From assembly GCF_949987515.2 (NCBI RefSeq), contig NC_082684.1, forward strand, positions 119,578,080-119,642,079: a stretch of 64,000 nucleotides of DNA, given 5' to 3'. Under the pieces are notes generated by a model. That model saw only the letters and a list, made by a program, of their open reading frames with translations, did no database searches and was not told the DNA's origin. The position numbers and the translations under genes are program-made. The stretch comes from Delphinus delphis (taxonomy: Eukaryota; Chordata; Mammalia; Artiodactyla; Delphinidae). Below are positions 25,303 through 37,319 of the stretch, one piece after another. How positions within the stretch are numbered: position 1 is the stretch's first letter; every line of letters begins with the position of its first letter.

Positions 25303-25631
25303 GGGCTTCCCTGGTGGCGCAGTGGTTGAGAGTCTGCCTGCCAATGCAGAAGACATGGGTTCGAGCCCTGGTCTGGGAAGATCCCACTAGTTGCTGCGGA
25401 GCAACTAGAACCCGTGCACGAAAACTACTGAGCCTGCGCGTCTGGAGCCTGTGCTCCGCAACGGGGGAGGCCACGATAGTGAGAGGCCCGCGCACCACGA
25501 TGAAGAGGAGCCCCTGCTCACTGCAACTAGAGAAAGCCCTCGCACAGAAACGAAGACCCAACACAGCCAAAAATAAATAAATTCATTAATTAAAAAAAAA
25601 AAAAGAATGGGCAACCTCCATTTAAAAAAAA
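25303..25631 (+). mobile_element. CHR SINE, long form
   Basis: Head 'gggcttccctggtggcgcag', a box-B-like 'ggttcgagccc', the CHR body and an AAATAAATAA tail that includes two A-runs. The near-perfect direct repeat aaaatgta(t/c)gttt at 25290-25302 and 25632-25644 marks the insertion. The body is close to consensus, so it is younger than the MIR and L2 pieces around it. Confidence 0.93.
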
Positions 25632-25644
25632 AAAATGTACGTTT

Positions 25645-26415
25645 ATCTTGGCAACTGGAGCCCTGTGGCAAAGGAAATGCTACAACCAGCCCATAAGGCC
25701 GGCCGCAGGGGCTCCTGCCCATCCCCTCACCCTGCCTCCCCAGGAACCCTTCCATCTAATCAGCAGCTCAGCCAAGGTGGAGAGAAGCAGGCCACTCTGC
25801 TGCTCCCGAGGCACCCCTACCGCAACCCCTGCACAGCTGTTTGGTCCCTTTTGGTTTTGTAACTCTGGGGTACAGGAGACAATGTTACAGGAGAACATTG
25901 GGGTACAGGAGCAAAGCAACTTGAGGGAGGAAGCATTCAACTGAATTACCTTTTCAAAAAACAAAAGAAAACCCACTAATCATTTTCATGGAGGAAAACC
26001 CTGGAATGCCGTGGGAAAAGGGAAAGGAGACCTGTGCTGTACAAGCAGCACCTTTAAGCAATTCGAGAAAAGGAAGGTCTAAACAGCCCTGAGATAGATG
26101 CCAGAAGATCCTCAGGGGGTGGGAAATGTAAGGGAGAAATGATATTCAGGGATACTCTCATCTGTCAGCAGTGATATGACCAAGATTCCATTTGCCAGAA
26201 AAGCCATGCCTGGAGCCTGGGCAGGAAGTAAGCGGTGCTGACGGTGGGGCTAGGAGTCTATCATGCTGCCTCGCCAGTTACTTAATGCAGCTTCTGGGCG
26301 TCTAGCTTCCCCACGCTCTCAGGTAAAGCTCCCCTTGCCCCCTCCCACACTCCACACACACACACAGAGCCAGGAGAACTAAGTCCTCCTGCTTCTCTGG
26401 TACTGCGAAGGCTTT
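25645..26415. other. Unique intronic sequence
   Basis: No feature seen. 26593-26769, 26889-27286, 27451-27779 and 27926-28174 between the old repeats are also unassigned. Confidence 0.6.
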
Positions 26416-26592
26416 GATCAGTAGTTCTCAAACTTGAGTGTACATCGGAATCCCCCGAGAGCTTATGAAAATACAGACTGAGCAGAGAGAACTGATGCAG
26501 AAGGGCTTGGATGGGGCTTGAGAATGTGCCTGTCTAGCACCGTCACAGGTGGTGTTGATGCTGTGGTCTGGGATCACCCTTGGAGAACCATT
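26416..26592 (+). mobile_element. MER5A-like hAT DNA transposon remnant
   Basis: It begins 'cagtagttctcaaacttgagtgtacatc' and ends 'tcacccttggagaaccatt'. These are the two inverted ends of MER5A. Non-autonomous, ancient. Confidence 0.7.
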
Positions 26593-26769
26593 AGCTTCCA
26601 GCATCCCTCTTCCCAAACAGCACCATTGAGGACTTTCAGGGTCTTGTTCTGCACCTGTTGGGCAGGGGGCACTGAAACAAGACCACCACGGCCGGCGGTG
26701 ATGGAGCATTTACCATGAGTTCTAGGCCCTCTACCTATAATAAATGCCTTACTTCCTTTCCACGACTAC

Positions 26770-26888
26770 TACCCAAGTAAGAAATTACTACTATCCCCAT
26801 TTTACAGATTAGGAAACTGAAATAAGAGGACAAGCAAACTGCCCAGGGTTCTACTGTGAGCAGCAGAGCTGGGATTTGAACCAGGCAG
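26770..26888 (-). repeat. MIR SINE fragment
   Basis: Contains 'ccccattttacagattaggaaactga' and 'agcagagctgggatttgaacc', which is MIR read in reverse. Confidence 0.8.
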
Positions 26889-27286
26889 AGGAAAACTAGA
26901 GGCTGTGCTGGAAACCTCCACTCCCTCTGCCCCTCTTAACAACCAGTACTAAGTTCATGGAAAATCTGATGAGGTGGCAGAACATTTGGGGCAAGTCTGA
27001 TTCCTTGGCTGACAGTCAATATCCTAATTATCACAAATGTCCACAGTCCCCAGCGACTGACTCAATTACCATCCCTAACATGGGTCAGCTGTTAGAGTCC
27101 TACAGGCTCAAATGGAGAGAACATAGGAAGTAACTCAGAAACCCACATTGTCACAGCTTTTTGTACAAAAGTAAATTTTAAGATGTTTACACAACATCGA
27201 TATTCATGTCACTGTGCTTTTTTTGTTGTTGTTAATTAACAAACCATAACAAGCAAATCAAGGACCCTAGCCACAACCACATAAGG

Positions 27287-27450
27287 CAGCGGTTCTCCGA
27301 GCATGGTCCCCAGACCAAGCGTCAGCATCACCCAGCCCTCCACAGACCCACTGAATCCAAAGCCTGGGGGTGAGGCCCAGCCATCTGCATTCTAAGGAGA
27401 CACCCTAGTGATTCCCATGCATGCTAATCTAAGAAGCCTATCTGACTTGG
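27287..27450 (-). mobile_element. MER5A-like DNA transposon remnant
   Basis: Begins 'gcagcggttctccgagcatggtcc' and includes 'gaggcccagccatctgcattct' and 'gtgattcccatgcatgcta', the MER5A pattern in the opposite orientation to 26416-26592. Confidence 0.65.
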
Positions 27451-27779
27451 TTCCATACAGTTTATATGCACCCTCTTTAAATCTTTATTATATAAAAATA
27501 TCAACTGCCTGTCCCATGCTCCAACCCCTCCTTCTCCAAGAACTGAGCCAAACCTGGCTCTGTCACAGGAGGGAACTTTGTGGTTGGATGCCTGGATCCC
27601 AGCTCCAATTCCTCTCTTCTTCTCTGCAGACAATGTGGGATAAGCTCACTTCGGTGGCTCTTGTTACCACCAGACTCAAATTCAAACTTGCGAGCCAGAC
27701 TCCCCAGGGCCCCCAGGCCTCCAAAACTCTGCCCTAGAGTCACATTACCCCTTCCAGCACAAGCATAAGGTGGGTGCCA

Positions 27780-27925
27780 GGTCAGCCCACATTTGCTCAC
27801 TGTGCAACTTTGGGCAACTCTGCCTTGGTTTTTCCATCTGTAAATTGGAAGCTATACCTTCCACACAAGGCCCCAGCAAAGCATCTGGCAAGTGGGAGGC
27901 CCTCAATAAACATCAGGCCCCCTAC
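27780..27925 (+). repeat. MIR SINE fragment
   Basis: Contains 'caactttgggcaactctgcc', 'tttttccatctgtaaattgg' and 'ggccctcaataaacatc', the MIR core and 3' end. Confidence 0.65.
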
Positions 27926-28174
27926 CCTCAGCCTCTACCTTCTGCCTCCCTGTCTTTGCTCACACTGAGACTGGAGAGGCCTGGAGAGCCTTCACCCCAA
28001 CCTGCTGCTGAATCCCCACCCCAGCGCCTTTCCCAGAAGACCCACACAATGACAGGATGGGGGTGGCTGGGCATAATGTCCTGTGGCCACCGAAAGGAAG
28101 CAGAGACAAGATGTACAGAGCAGTCACCCTGCACTATGGTTTCCACAGGCATTTTTTCAGAGCAGGACTGCAGG

Positions 28175-28292
28175 GGGATGTTGATATCTCATACAAACAG
28201 GGAAACTGAGAACTGATGAGTTTATTAATTGATATGCCCAAGGTCAAGTAAGTGTCAGCATGAAGACTCAAATCCAGGTCTGACTGTGGCTG
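28175..28292 (-). repeat. MIR SINE fragment
   Basis: Reads 'cagggaaactgagaactgatg', 'gcccaaggtcaagtaagtg' and 'gactcaaatccaggtctgac', a reversed MIR. Confidence 0.6.
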
Positions 28293-28539
28293 AGATGCAG
28301 AGCTAGAAGTACTGTACGGGGAGTGGGCCCAGGGGACACCACACTTGTTCCCACTGGGGAACAGCTGTCCACCCTGGCTGCTTACCCTGGGGACCCTTCG
28401 TTGGCTTTCAGAGATTCATACTGACGACAGAGTTAACCTCAGCACTTCTAGAAGCCCTGGCCTGCCAAAGGCATTACAGGTGAAGAGTCTGATTTCCAAG
28501 CCACCCTCAGAGCAAAGTCTTCAGCCACTCAAGCTGAAA

Positions 28540-28775
28540 TGTAAAGTCCCGCCCCATCAGCTTCCTATCCCCCTTCTCTGCTTTGTTTCTCCACTTTATC
28601 ACTTTATCCCTACTCTGGAGTTTACTTACTGATAGTACATATCCATCCCCTCCACTAGAATGTCAGTTCCACAAAAACAGGGACATTTATTTTGTATATT
28701 ATGCATCCCCAGGGCTGGAGCAGTGCCTGGCCCACAGTAGGTTCTCAAAGAATACTTACGAGTATGAATGCTGAA
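28540..28775 (+). repeat. L2 LINE 3' end fragment
   Basis: Contains 'ccactagaatgtcagttcc', 'acagggacatttattttgt' and 'agtgcctggcccacagtagg' in the order of the L2 3' end. Confidence 0.75.
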
Positions 28776-28969
28776 AAAGCAAGATATAGGAGAGGACAGA
28801 GATCCATTCTGCAAATAGTACATATGATAAAGACAATGAAAAGAAGAAAATACTGGGTAAAAATAATAATGGGTGATATATACTTGCAGAAAGAGAAAAA
28901 TGAATGGGCACAGATCTGGCAGGAGGAGAGGTGGGAGTTAAACTCTCAGGCTTTACAGTGAGTGAGTTC

Positions 28970-29320
28970 AAGGCCAGCTGTCACTAATTAACAGTATAAT
29001 TTCAGACAAGAAATGTATCCTTTTGGAGACTCAGTTTCCCATCTGCTAACAGGAATAATAGCTCTCTTAGAACGTTATTGAAAGGCAAGATATAGTTAGG
29101 AGAGAAGTACAGGTAAGAAAACAAAAGACTGAAACTGAACTGTCCTGGGTCAAATGCTGGCTCTACCTCTTACAAGCTATGTGGCTTCAGGCAAGTTATT
29201 TACCTCTCTGTACCTCAGCTTCCCCGCATGTGAAGTGGGGATTACAGCAGCACTTCCTAATAGAAATGTGAGGATTACATGAATTAAAAACATGAAGTAT
29301 CTGACACAGGAGTTCTCAAC
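28970..29320 (+). repeat. Two MIR SINE fragments in tandem order
   Basis: The first, about 28970-29100, has 'gagactcagtttcccatctg'. The second, about 29125-29320, has 'tggctctacctcttacaag', 'ggcttcaggcaagttattta' and 'gaggattacatgaatta'. Both read forward. Confidence 0.75.
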
Positions 29321-29533
29321 AAATGGGAGCTGCTCTCAGCATCACCTCCATCACCACCCAGGATGACAGGACAAAGAGCAGCACTGGTACCGTCCATCAA
29401 GCAGGGAAGGTGGAGGGCACAGCAGAAGGCTCTGCTGGAAGCAAAGCTCTTCAACTTTCTGAGGCTAAGTTCTAAGAAGGCCTGGATCTTGGCACCACCC
29501 CCAGGCCTGTGAGATGTTACACTGCATTGACAC

Positions 29534-29884
29534 CTGCTGTGGACTGCATGTTTGTGTCCCCCAAATTCATTTGTTAAAGCCCTAAACCCCAAATGTGATA
29601 GTATTAGGGAGGTAATCTGATTTAGATGCATCATGGGGTGAGGCCCCACATGAGGACACAACAGTCATCCTTAAAAGAAAAGGAAGAGAGACCAGAGCTC
29701 ACTTGCCCTCCACCACAAGGACAGAGCAGTCGTCTGCACGCCAGGAAGAGGGTCCTCACCAGACACTGAGTTGACTGGCACCTTGATCTGGGACTTCCAG
29801 CCTCCAGAACTGTGAGAAATAAATGTCTGTTGTTGAAGCTTCCCATCTGTGGTACTTCCTTATAGCAGCCCGAGCTGAGGAAAA
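29534..29884 (+). mobile_element. MLT1/MST-type LTR (ERVL-MaLR)
   Basis: It follows the MaLR LTR pattern: 'gactgcatgtttgtgtccccc', 'ggtgaggcccc', 'ccttaaaagaaaagg', 'cctccagaactgtgagaaataaa', 'ctgttgttgaagcttccc', and an end near 'agcagcccgagctgagg'. No internal retroviral sequence adjoins it. Two relatives lie at 41791-42166 and 50345-50822. Confidence 0.85.
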
Positions 29885-31089
29885 TGATGCCCTTGACCAA
29901 CAGAAGATGTAAGGAGGCAGAGAAGCAAGAAGAGGCCACCCCTTGTGCAAGTGAGTGGAGAAGGGGGCCTCTCAAGCGCTGAAGAAGGGAGCCTGGAGAA
30001 GTGCTCCAAAACCACAGAAGCTGGCCCCTTGGCCACCCGTGGACATCTACCAAGCTATCAGGTTCCTTGGCCTGCTTAGTGCTATGGAAGTGAGGGCCAG
30101 GGCACTGCAGAGAGAAAAGGCTGATGCAGCTAGGAAGAGGGTGGACAAGGACACATCGCCTTCGTGTAGTTGACTTGACAAGAAGTCAAACGTGAATCCC
30201 ATCAGAGCCTTACAACCTTCCAGCAGGGAAGCAGTAAACCCTCTGGTGAAATGAGCCCCACCCTCAGGATCGCCCCCTTCTGGCCAATGACGGAGGGGGT
30301 GGTCTCCAGGCTAAAGCTGACACTGGGCATCTCTCTAGTGCTCAATCACAGCAAAACCAGAGCATGCCCAACACCAAAGTTCAAGGCCATCCAGGATCAT
30401 CAGTGAGCCTGCTCCCCTCACACTGGGGTCAAGAAAATGCTGAGGGTGGGTGGTCCAGTTGTTACAGAACTCCTCATGTGCCTACCCGCTGCCTGGGAGA
30501 CACATGAGGGGCTCTGGGCTCCACCTCACACCCAGGACTGGCGCTGGGCCCCTGATCAAGGCTAAGAAGCTGCTGGTCCATATCTAGACCACATCTGTGC
30601 AGCAGAGCTGTGCAGTACCTGTGAGTTCCCCATCCTCAGCACTATTCTCAAGGAGAGGCAATCTTTGGGCCTCTTTTCCCTCCTCAGTCCTAAATATCTT
30701 CAATAATGAAAGGAATTTCCCTCAAGATTCCAGAGAAGTCTGAAGGGTCACAGAACATGCCACCTCAAAATGTGCCACTTTGGCACAAGGATTATTTTGA
30801 GCTGGAGACAATTGAGAATATACAGGTACAAAAAAGCTCTCTGCCCTCGCCTCATCTGCCTAAAAGCAGGTCATAAGTTTGTAAAGGTGTCCCCCCATGC
30901 CCTCTCTACAGAAGTTAATCACTGGAGATAACCCTAGACCCTTATCAGCCGAGAGATGGCACCAGAGGACTCTAACAAACCTTGCTTTATGTAGTCCTTA
31001 TGTATCATTAGGTCTCCCACATATATACTTTCTTACAATTTGCCACCCGAGAAACTCAAAGTCCTTTTCCTTTGTCCATTTACTTCTTT
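29885..31089. other. Unique intronic sequence
   Basis: No exon or repeat recognised up to the target-site duplication of the truncated L1. 32866-33309 to its right is also unassigned. Confidence 0.6.
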
Positions 31090-31108
31090 AAAATTTACTG
31101 TTCTTTTT

Positions 31109-32407
31109 CAAAAAATTTCACAATTTGTATGGAAACACAAAAGACCTCGAATAGCCAAAGCAATCTTGAGAATGAAAAATGGAGCTGGAGGAATCAGGCT
31201 CCCTGACTTCAGACTATACTACAAAGCTACAGTAATCAAGACAGTATGGTACTGGCACAAAAACAGACATATAGATCAATGGAACAGGATAGAAAGCCCA
31301 GAGATAAACCCACACACATATGGTCACCTTATTTTTGATAAAGGAGGCAAAAATATACAGTGGAGAAAAGGCAGCCTCTTCAGTAAGTGGTGCTAGGAAA
31401 ACTGGACAGGTACATGTAAAAGTATGAGATTAGATCACTCCCTAACATCATACACAAAAATAAGCTCAAAATGGATTAAAAACCTAAATGTAAGGCCTGA
31501 AACTATCAAACTCTTAGAGGAAAACATAGGCAGAACACTCTATGACATAAATCACAGCAAGATCCTTTTTGACCCAACTCCTAGAGAAATGGAAATAAAA
31601 ACAAAAATAAACAAATGGAACCTAATGAAACTTAAAAGCTTTTGCACAGCAAAGGAAACCATAAACAAGACCAAAAGACAACCCTCAGAATGGGAGATAA
31701 TATTTGCAAATGAAGCAACTGACAAAGGATTAATCTCCAAAATTTACAAGCAGCTCATGCAGCTCAATAACAAAAAAACAAAAAACCCAATCCAAAAATG
31801 GGCAGAAGACCTAAATAGACATTTCTCCAAAGAAGACATACAGATTGCCAACAAACAGATGAAAGAATGCTCAACATCATTAATCATCAGAGAAATGCAA
31901 ATCAAAACTACAATGAGATATCATCTCACACCAGTCAGAATGGCCATCATCAAAAAATCTAGAAACAATAAATGCTGGACAGGTTGTGGAGAAAAGGGAA
32001 CACTCTTGCACTGCTGGTGGGAATCTTAATTGATACAGCCACTATGGAGAACAGTATGAAGGTTCCCTAAAAAACTACAAATAGAACTACCATATGACCC
32101 AGCAATCCCACTACTGTGCATATACCCTGAGAAAACCTTAATTCAAAAAGAGTCATGTACCAAAATGTTCATTGCAGCTCTATTTACAATAGCCAGGAGA
32201 TGGAAGCAACCTAAGTGCCCATCATCGGATAAATGGATAAAGAAGATGTGGCACATATATACAATGGAATATTACTCAGCCATAAAAAGAAATGAAATTG
32301 AGTTATTTGTAGTGAGGTGGATGGACCTAGAGTCTGTCATACAGAGTGAAGTAAGTCCAAAAGAGAAAAACAAATACCCTATGCCAACAAATATATATGG
32401 AATCTAA
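31109..32407 (+). pseudogene. L1 ORF2 C-terminal part, disrupted
   Basis: From [18 protein letters not shown] to the final I-Y-G-I and stop at 32405-32407. A TAG at 31394-31396 replaces a Trp codon in KWCWEN, and another stop follows WWES near 32026-32029. It covers the thumb and Cys-rich C-terminal region ([12 protein letters not shown]) and lacks the endonuclease and catalytic RT parts. Confidence 0.88.
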
Positions 32408-32846
32408 GTAAAAAAAAAAAAGGTCATGAAGAACCTAGGGGTAAGAAGGGAATAAAGACACAGACCTACTAGAGAATGGACTTGAGGATATGGGGAGGGG
32501 AAGGGTAGGCTGTGACAAAGTGAGAGAGTAGCATGGACCTATATACACTACTAAATGTAAAATAGATAGCTAGTAAAATAGATAGCAGCCGCATAGCACA
32601 GGGAGATCAGCTCATGCTTTGTGACCACCTAGAGGGGTGGGATAGCGAGGGTGGGAGGGAGGCTCAAGAGGGAGGGGATATGGGGTTATATGTATATGTA
32701 CAGCTGATTCACTTTGTTATAAAGCAGAAACTAACACACCATTGTAAAGCAATTATACTCCAATAAAGATGTTAAAAAAAAACTTATATTTGGAGACAGC
32801 ATAATAAATACTTATGAATGTAGGTCATTTGACAGCCAAAAAAAAA
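31109..32846 (+). mobile_element. 5'-truncated L1 with apparent 55-bp 3' transduction
   Basis: L1 sequence starts inside ORF2 at 31109 and runs to an AATAAA at 32762-32767 and a 9-A tract at 32774-32782. It continues with 55 bp unlike L1 (32783-32837), which has its own AATAAA at 32803-32808, then a second A-run from 32838. The 19-bp direct repeat aaaatttactgttcttttt lies at 31090-31108 and 32847-32865, so the whole block entered as one unit. Antisense to ADAMTS17. Confidence 0.9.
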
Positions 32847-33309
32847 AAAATTTACTGTTCTTTTTTAAGATGCTATACAGGCCCAAGTTCTAAACACCCC
32901 TTAAAGTTACTCCCCACTGGGTGTTCCCACGTGTATGCATGATGCATGCATTAGTCAACCTGTGTTTGCTTTTCAGTTGTTAATTTGTCCTTTGTCAGTC
33001 TAATTTAAAGGGCCCCAGCTAATGTACATAAGATGGGTAGAAGAAAATAAGAGTTGAGTTTTCCTCCCCTCCAAGTCCAAGACTGCTTTTTAATTCTTCA
33101 CTAGAAACTTAACAAGATTCTGGGCCCTGCTCCTTGTTCCACCAGGCCCCGTGGGTCACCTGCCAAAGCTGTTCTTTCAGCCTGAACGTGGAGATGGTGC
33201 TGCCGTCCTCTCAGTCCCCGCAGAGATGAAGTCTTCGCTGCCTTGAGACCTTAAAGTACCTCAAGGGTAGGGTCTTATATTCAACTCAGCCTTCGGCGTT
33301 TCTGATATT

Positions 33310-33600
33310 GGAGGTAAGTGCTGTCGCAAACAAAACTTCAAATCTCAGTGTCTTCAGACGCTTTATTTCTCACTCACATAACATCCAATGTTTCAGGGCC
33401 TGAGGATGCTGGCTCCTGGTCGGGCCTTAGCCAGTCAACCAATAGAGGAAGAGCCTCAAGCACCATTTCACAGGAGGTTTGTAGGGGCCAGGCCTGGAAA
33501 TAGTGCACATCACTTCTATTCCCATTCCAGTGGACAAAGCAGTCACTTTTGCCACACCTAATGCCAGGACGGTAGGGAAATTTAATCATCCAGGAAGAAA
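33310..33600 (+). repeat. Possible old interspersed repeat, family not assigned
   Basis: The order 'aaatctcagtgtcttcagac', 'gctttatttctcactcac', 'gtgcacatcacttctattcc' resembles a common mammalian dispersed element with 'acaacaaaggtttatttctc' and 'cacatcacttccg'. Not assigned. Confidence 0.35.
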
Positions 33601-33677
33601 AAAAATAGGCGTGGGTATCAGTTAGCAGTCTTTCCATAACACCCTGGACTGTGTCAGCAACATGTGCTAAACACAGC

Positions 33678-34027
33678 TGAGCCCTTCCTGTCCATGACGT
33701 AGTGTTCTCCTCACCATAACTCAGCCCTTCCTGACCATGACTCAGTGTTCTCCTTACCATGATTCAGCCCTTGTTCACCATGACTCAGCCCTTCCTCACC
33801 ATGACTCAGCCCTTCCTCACCATCACTAAGCCCTTCCTCACCATCACTAAGCCCCATCCTGACCATGACTTATCCCTTCCTCACCATGACTCAGTGCTCT
33901 CCTAACCATGACTCAGCCCTTCCTGATGAACTCAGCACTTCCTCACCATGACTCAGCCCTTCCTGATGAACTCAGCACTTCCTCACCATGACTCAGCCCC
34001 TTCCTGACCATGACTCAGCCCTTTCCT
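33678..34027 (+). repeat. Minisatellite of ~20-21-bp units with AP-1/ARE-like core
   Basis: Some 17 imperfect units of the type 'accatgactcagcccttcct' follow each other. TGACTCA, the AP-1 consensus, occurs eight times exactly, and in six of these GC follows, giving the ATGACTCAGC form of NF-E2/antioxidant response elements. Variants such as gaactcagc and catcactaag fill the other units. The pair 'tcctgatgaactcagcactt' plus next unit is itself duplicated near 33921-33990, showing recent higher-order expansion. Confidence 0.9.
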
Positions 34028-35029
34028 GTACTTCCCCCACAACAGTACTTGTCAGTAACTTCTCATCCAAGTTGTCTATGCCAATAATTCCAAAGGCATT
34101 TGGAACCCAAACCCAAAATAACAGCCAGGCCAATATCTGGTCTCTGTGCAACAGAACAGACCAATAGATTGGTCTGACATACCTCCTCTCTCCTTCCTAA
34201 AGCACTCCTGTCTCTTAAGCTGCATATTTGTAGAAACTGAGGTTAAAAACTCAGAAACAACCTTCACATGGGAGAGCTGGGGGTTCTTCAATTTAATGAG
34301 CTCACAGACACCACAGAATCCCAGTGAACTGCCTGAAGTATGCAAGCAGCAAACATTCTCCCCTAAATTGCATTTCTACCTCCAGAGGGTCACACACGTT
34401 GTGTCCCTGTGGTTACTTCTGAGCATCACATGACTTGAGTGTGACCAACCCTAGCTCTGTATACCATGAGTGCAACAACTGAGCAGTCATTGGGAAAGTG
34501 AACTCTTGGCTTGACTCTAAAGTGATGATTTTAATGCCAGACGTAGATGAGAATGGCCCAAGGTCCAAAAATATCAGCAGTAACTTCACTAAGTCTCAGT
34601 GCCTGCAAGGTCCAATCTGGCTCTGCAATCTAAGCCAAAGAAGCACAGCCTAACAACCAAAAAGGGCCTCCTAATCCCTACTTGCATCTCTCTGAGAACA
34701 TCAGAAAGGGCCGTCTAATTCAACCCACCAGCAACATTTCTTCATATGCCCTCTTCTCTCCTCACTCTCTCTCCACACCCAGAGACTCGCCCTCTCCCAG
34801 CCTTCCTTTCCTCCCTCCTTTCCTGCTCTGCCCCCCACACCACTCCAGGGCCCTGCAGCTCTTGCAGCACCTCACTGCCACCCGGCCTCCCAGGGAGGGA
34901 AGCAAGAGGACCCCCTTCTCTGGAAATTGTACTTTTTCTCTCATCTTCACCATTTTTCTTGGAAGAAATCTTTGAGAAGAGGTACTATTGAATAAAAGTA
35001 ATTACTTTGCTTCCTTGGTCATAGCATTT
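34028..35029. other. Unique intronic sequence, pyrimidine-rich near 34740-34850
   Basis: A C/T-rich stretch is the only notable composition. No gene feature. Confidence 0.6.
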
Positions 35030-35702
35030 AAAAAAAAATCGTGGTAAAGTATATACAACATACAATTTACCATTTTAACCATTTTTAAGTGTACAGTTTA
35101 ACGGCATTAAATACGTTCACATTGTTGTGCAACCATCACCACCATCCACCTTCAGAGCTTTTTCATCTTCCCAAACTGAACCTCTGTATCCATTAAACAC
35201 TAACTCTTCATTATTCCTCCCCTCCAGCCCCTGGCATCCACTAATCTATTTTCTGTCTCTATGAATTTGACTCCTCAGGGACTTTAGGTGGAATTACACA
35301 GTACTTGTCTTTTTGTGACTGGCTTATTTCATTTAGCATAACATCTTCAAGTTTTACCCATATCTCAGAATTCCTTTCTTTTTTAAGGCTGAATATTATT
35401 CTGTGTATATATAAAAGGACACTTGGGTTGCTTCCACCTTTTGGCTATTGTGAATAATGCTGTTATGAACACAGGTGTACAAATATCTGTTCAAGTTCCG
35501 TTTTGTTGGGGTAGATACCTAGAAGTGGAATTCCTGGATCTTATTTCTTGAGGACTCACCATACTCTTTTCCATAGTGGGTGCACCATTTTACATTCCCA
35601 CCAGCAGTATACAAGTGTTCCCGTCTCTTCACATCCTCACCAATACTTGTTATTTTCTGCAAGCTTTTTGTTGTTATTGTTGACAATATCCGTCCTAAGG
35701 GA
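35030..35702 (-). mobile_element. L1 3' end, antisense
   Basis: The plus strand reads 'accattttaaccatttttaag', 'tgtgcaaccatcaccaccat' and 'ggctgaatattattctgtg', standard reverse-complement L1 tail and late ORF2. Ends at about 'tccgtcctaagggat'. Same sense as ADAMTS17. Confidence 0.85.
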
Positions 35703-35704
35703 TG

Positions 35705-35850
35705 CAATTGATCATCTCATTTAACCTTCACAATAACTCTGGGTATCATTATCCCCATTTTACAGAGAAAACAGAGCCAGAGATATCAGGGGACTCACAC
35801 AGGACAGTGGTGGTAGCAGGATCTGAACCCCGGTCTCCCCACAGAGACAA
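35705..35850 (-). repeat. MIR SINE fragment
   Basis: 'cctcatttaaccttcacaat'-like sequence, then 'tatccccattttacagaga' and 'aggatctgaaccccggtctcc', MIR in reverse. Confidence 0.75.
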
Positions 35851-37319
35851 TGCTCAGACTCCTGGCCTGAGCCAAGCCACAGTCCAAGGAGATTCAGCGT
35901 TCACTGTGCAGAGGAGGGGCTGCAGGTGGTGAACGGGAACCACCCTGAGGGCCACTGGAAAGGAAGCCATGGTGGGGGCACTTCTCTGGCTCAGGGCCCT
36001 TGCCAGCCAGGGCAGCACCCACTGCAGAGGAGCCTGGCCCCTCACTTCTCCTGCCCACTCCTCCTGATCTCAGCGAGAGGCTGCCCAAAGGCTCCAGAGG
36101 GCTTTGGGACTCACAATTACATAGAAGGCATCTCAGAAAGGTCTGGTTTCCCATTTGTGACTCTACTCCCCCACATTTCCCCCAGGCCGGGAGGGGTTTT
36201 GTGTTTCTAGCAAATTGCCTCAGCATCACATGAGTGAGTAAGAGCTGTCCGGCAAGGCAGAGAGGCTCCCACTTCTCTCCATGCTAATGATAAAGTGCTC
36301 TTGGGCCATGAGGGTGGAAGCATCAGGGAACAACAGAGACACAGTCCTTCTGCTGATGTCATGCCGAGGCCTGCGCTAAACGAGAGGGCGGTGGTCTGTG
36401 GCCCGATACCGATGTCACTGACATCTCCCGCAGGTTAGGGACCACCTAACTGGAAGGGCATCTGCTTCAGAGTTGCCTCCGTTGGCAACCCAAGCACAGA
36501 ACCCACAATGGTGCAACCCAGCGGCCTCCAGAAGGAAACTCTCCCACAAGCCACCCACTTGCCTACCTGAAGGTAGGAGGGGGCTCTACAGCCTACATCT
36601 GAAGGGCCATAGCTGGAAACCCTGCAGAGGTCAGTTCCTTCTTGCTCAGCTCTCTTGCTCTCCATCTCAAAAGGCATTCAAGCATCACCAAGTGTTCTGT
36701 GGTCTCCCATGTAGTGCCAGAACAAAGGTATCCCACGCAAAAACATACCCGCATATTTTCACCATTTTTAAACGTACTTCAGCCATTATGTAACCTTAGT
36801 CATGACCCTGGCATGAGGAAGAAGAAAAGTTGAACTTGGTCCCCTGGGGCCACTGGTTTCAGTATGGACTTTCTGCTGAGCCCCAAACAGATATCCTGCC
36901 CTGGTTCTTGTTGTGTTGTCCCTTCTCCGGAGGGCTCCCTTCTGGGGAACTTACAGGAACAAAGAAAGCCCTCCAGACTTTAAGGTACAGAGACTGTAAA
37001 CACCACACACTTCCATGTGCAGACATGCACCTAAGCATGTGTATATGTACATATGTAATGTGCATACACATACACACTCACATTTTTATTCACCACGGTC
37101 ACTATCTTCAAGCCAAACCATAGGACAGCCATACAGGGTGACCAGGAGGAAACTCCACGTGGCCACCCCTTTCTTGCCCTCACTTTTTTTCCCTCAGGCA
37201 ACAGCAGCTCCTACAAAGGGTCTTTTAAAAGACCATCTCCAACATCCAGACAGGACTTAATTGGCATTTTTCATTAAATACTCTTTACCTACGTTTAAGG
37301 CCTAACAGTGAGAGAAAAA
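35851..37319. other. Unique intronic sequence
   Basis: Moderately GC-rich; no splice-flanked open frame with recognisable protein. 37506-38370 is also unassigned except for the repeat-like segment at 38125-38200 discussed in the findings. Confidence 0.6.

Noticed and set aside
25197..25580. Plus-strand frame of 127 codons
   Set aside because: It is mostly translation of the CHR SINE at 25303-25631.
33678..34027. CRISPR-like regular repeats
   Set aside because: The units are contiguous and imperfect with no unique spacers, and the genome is a mammal's; it is a minisatellite.
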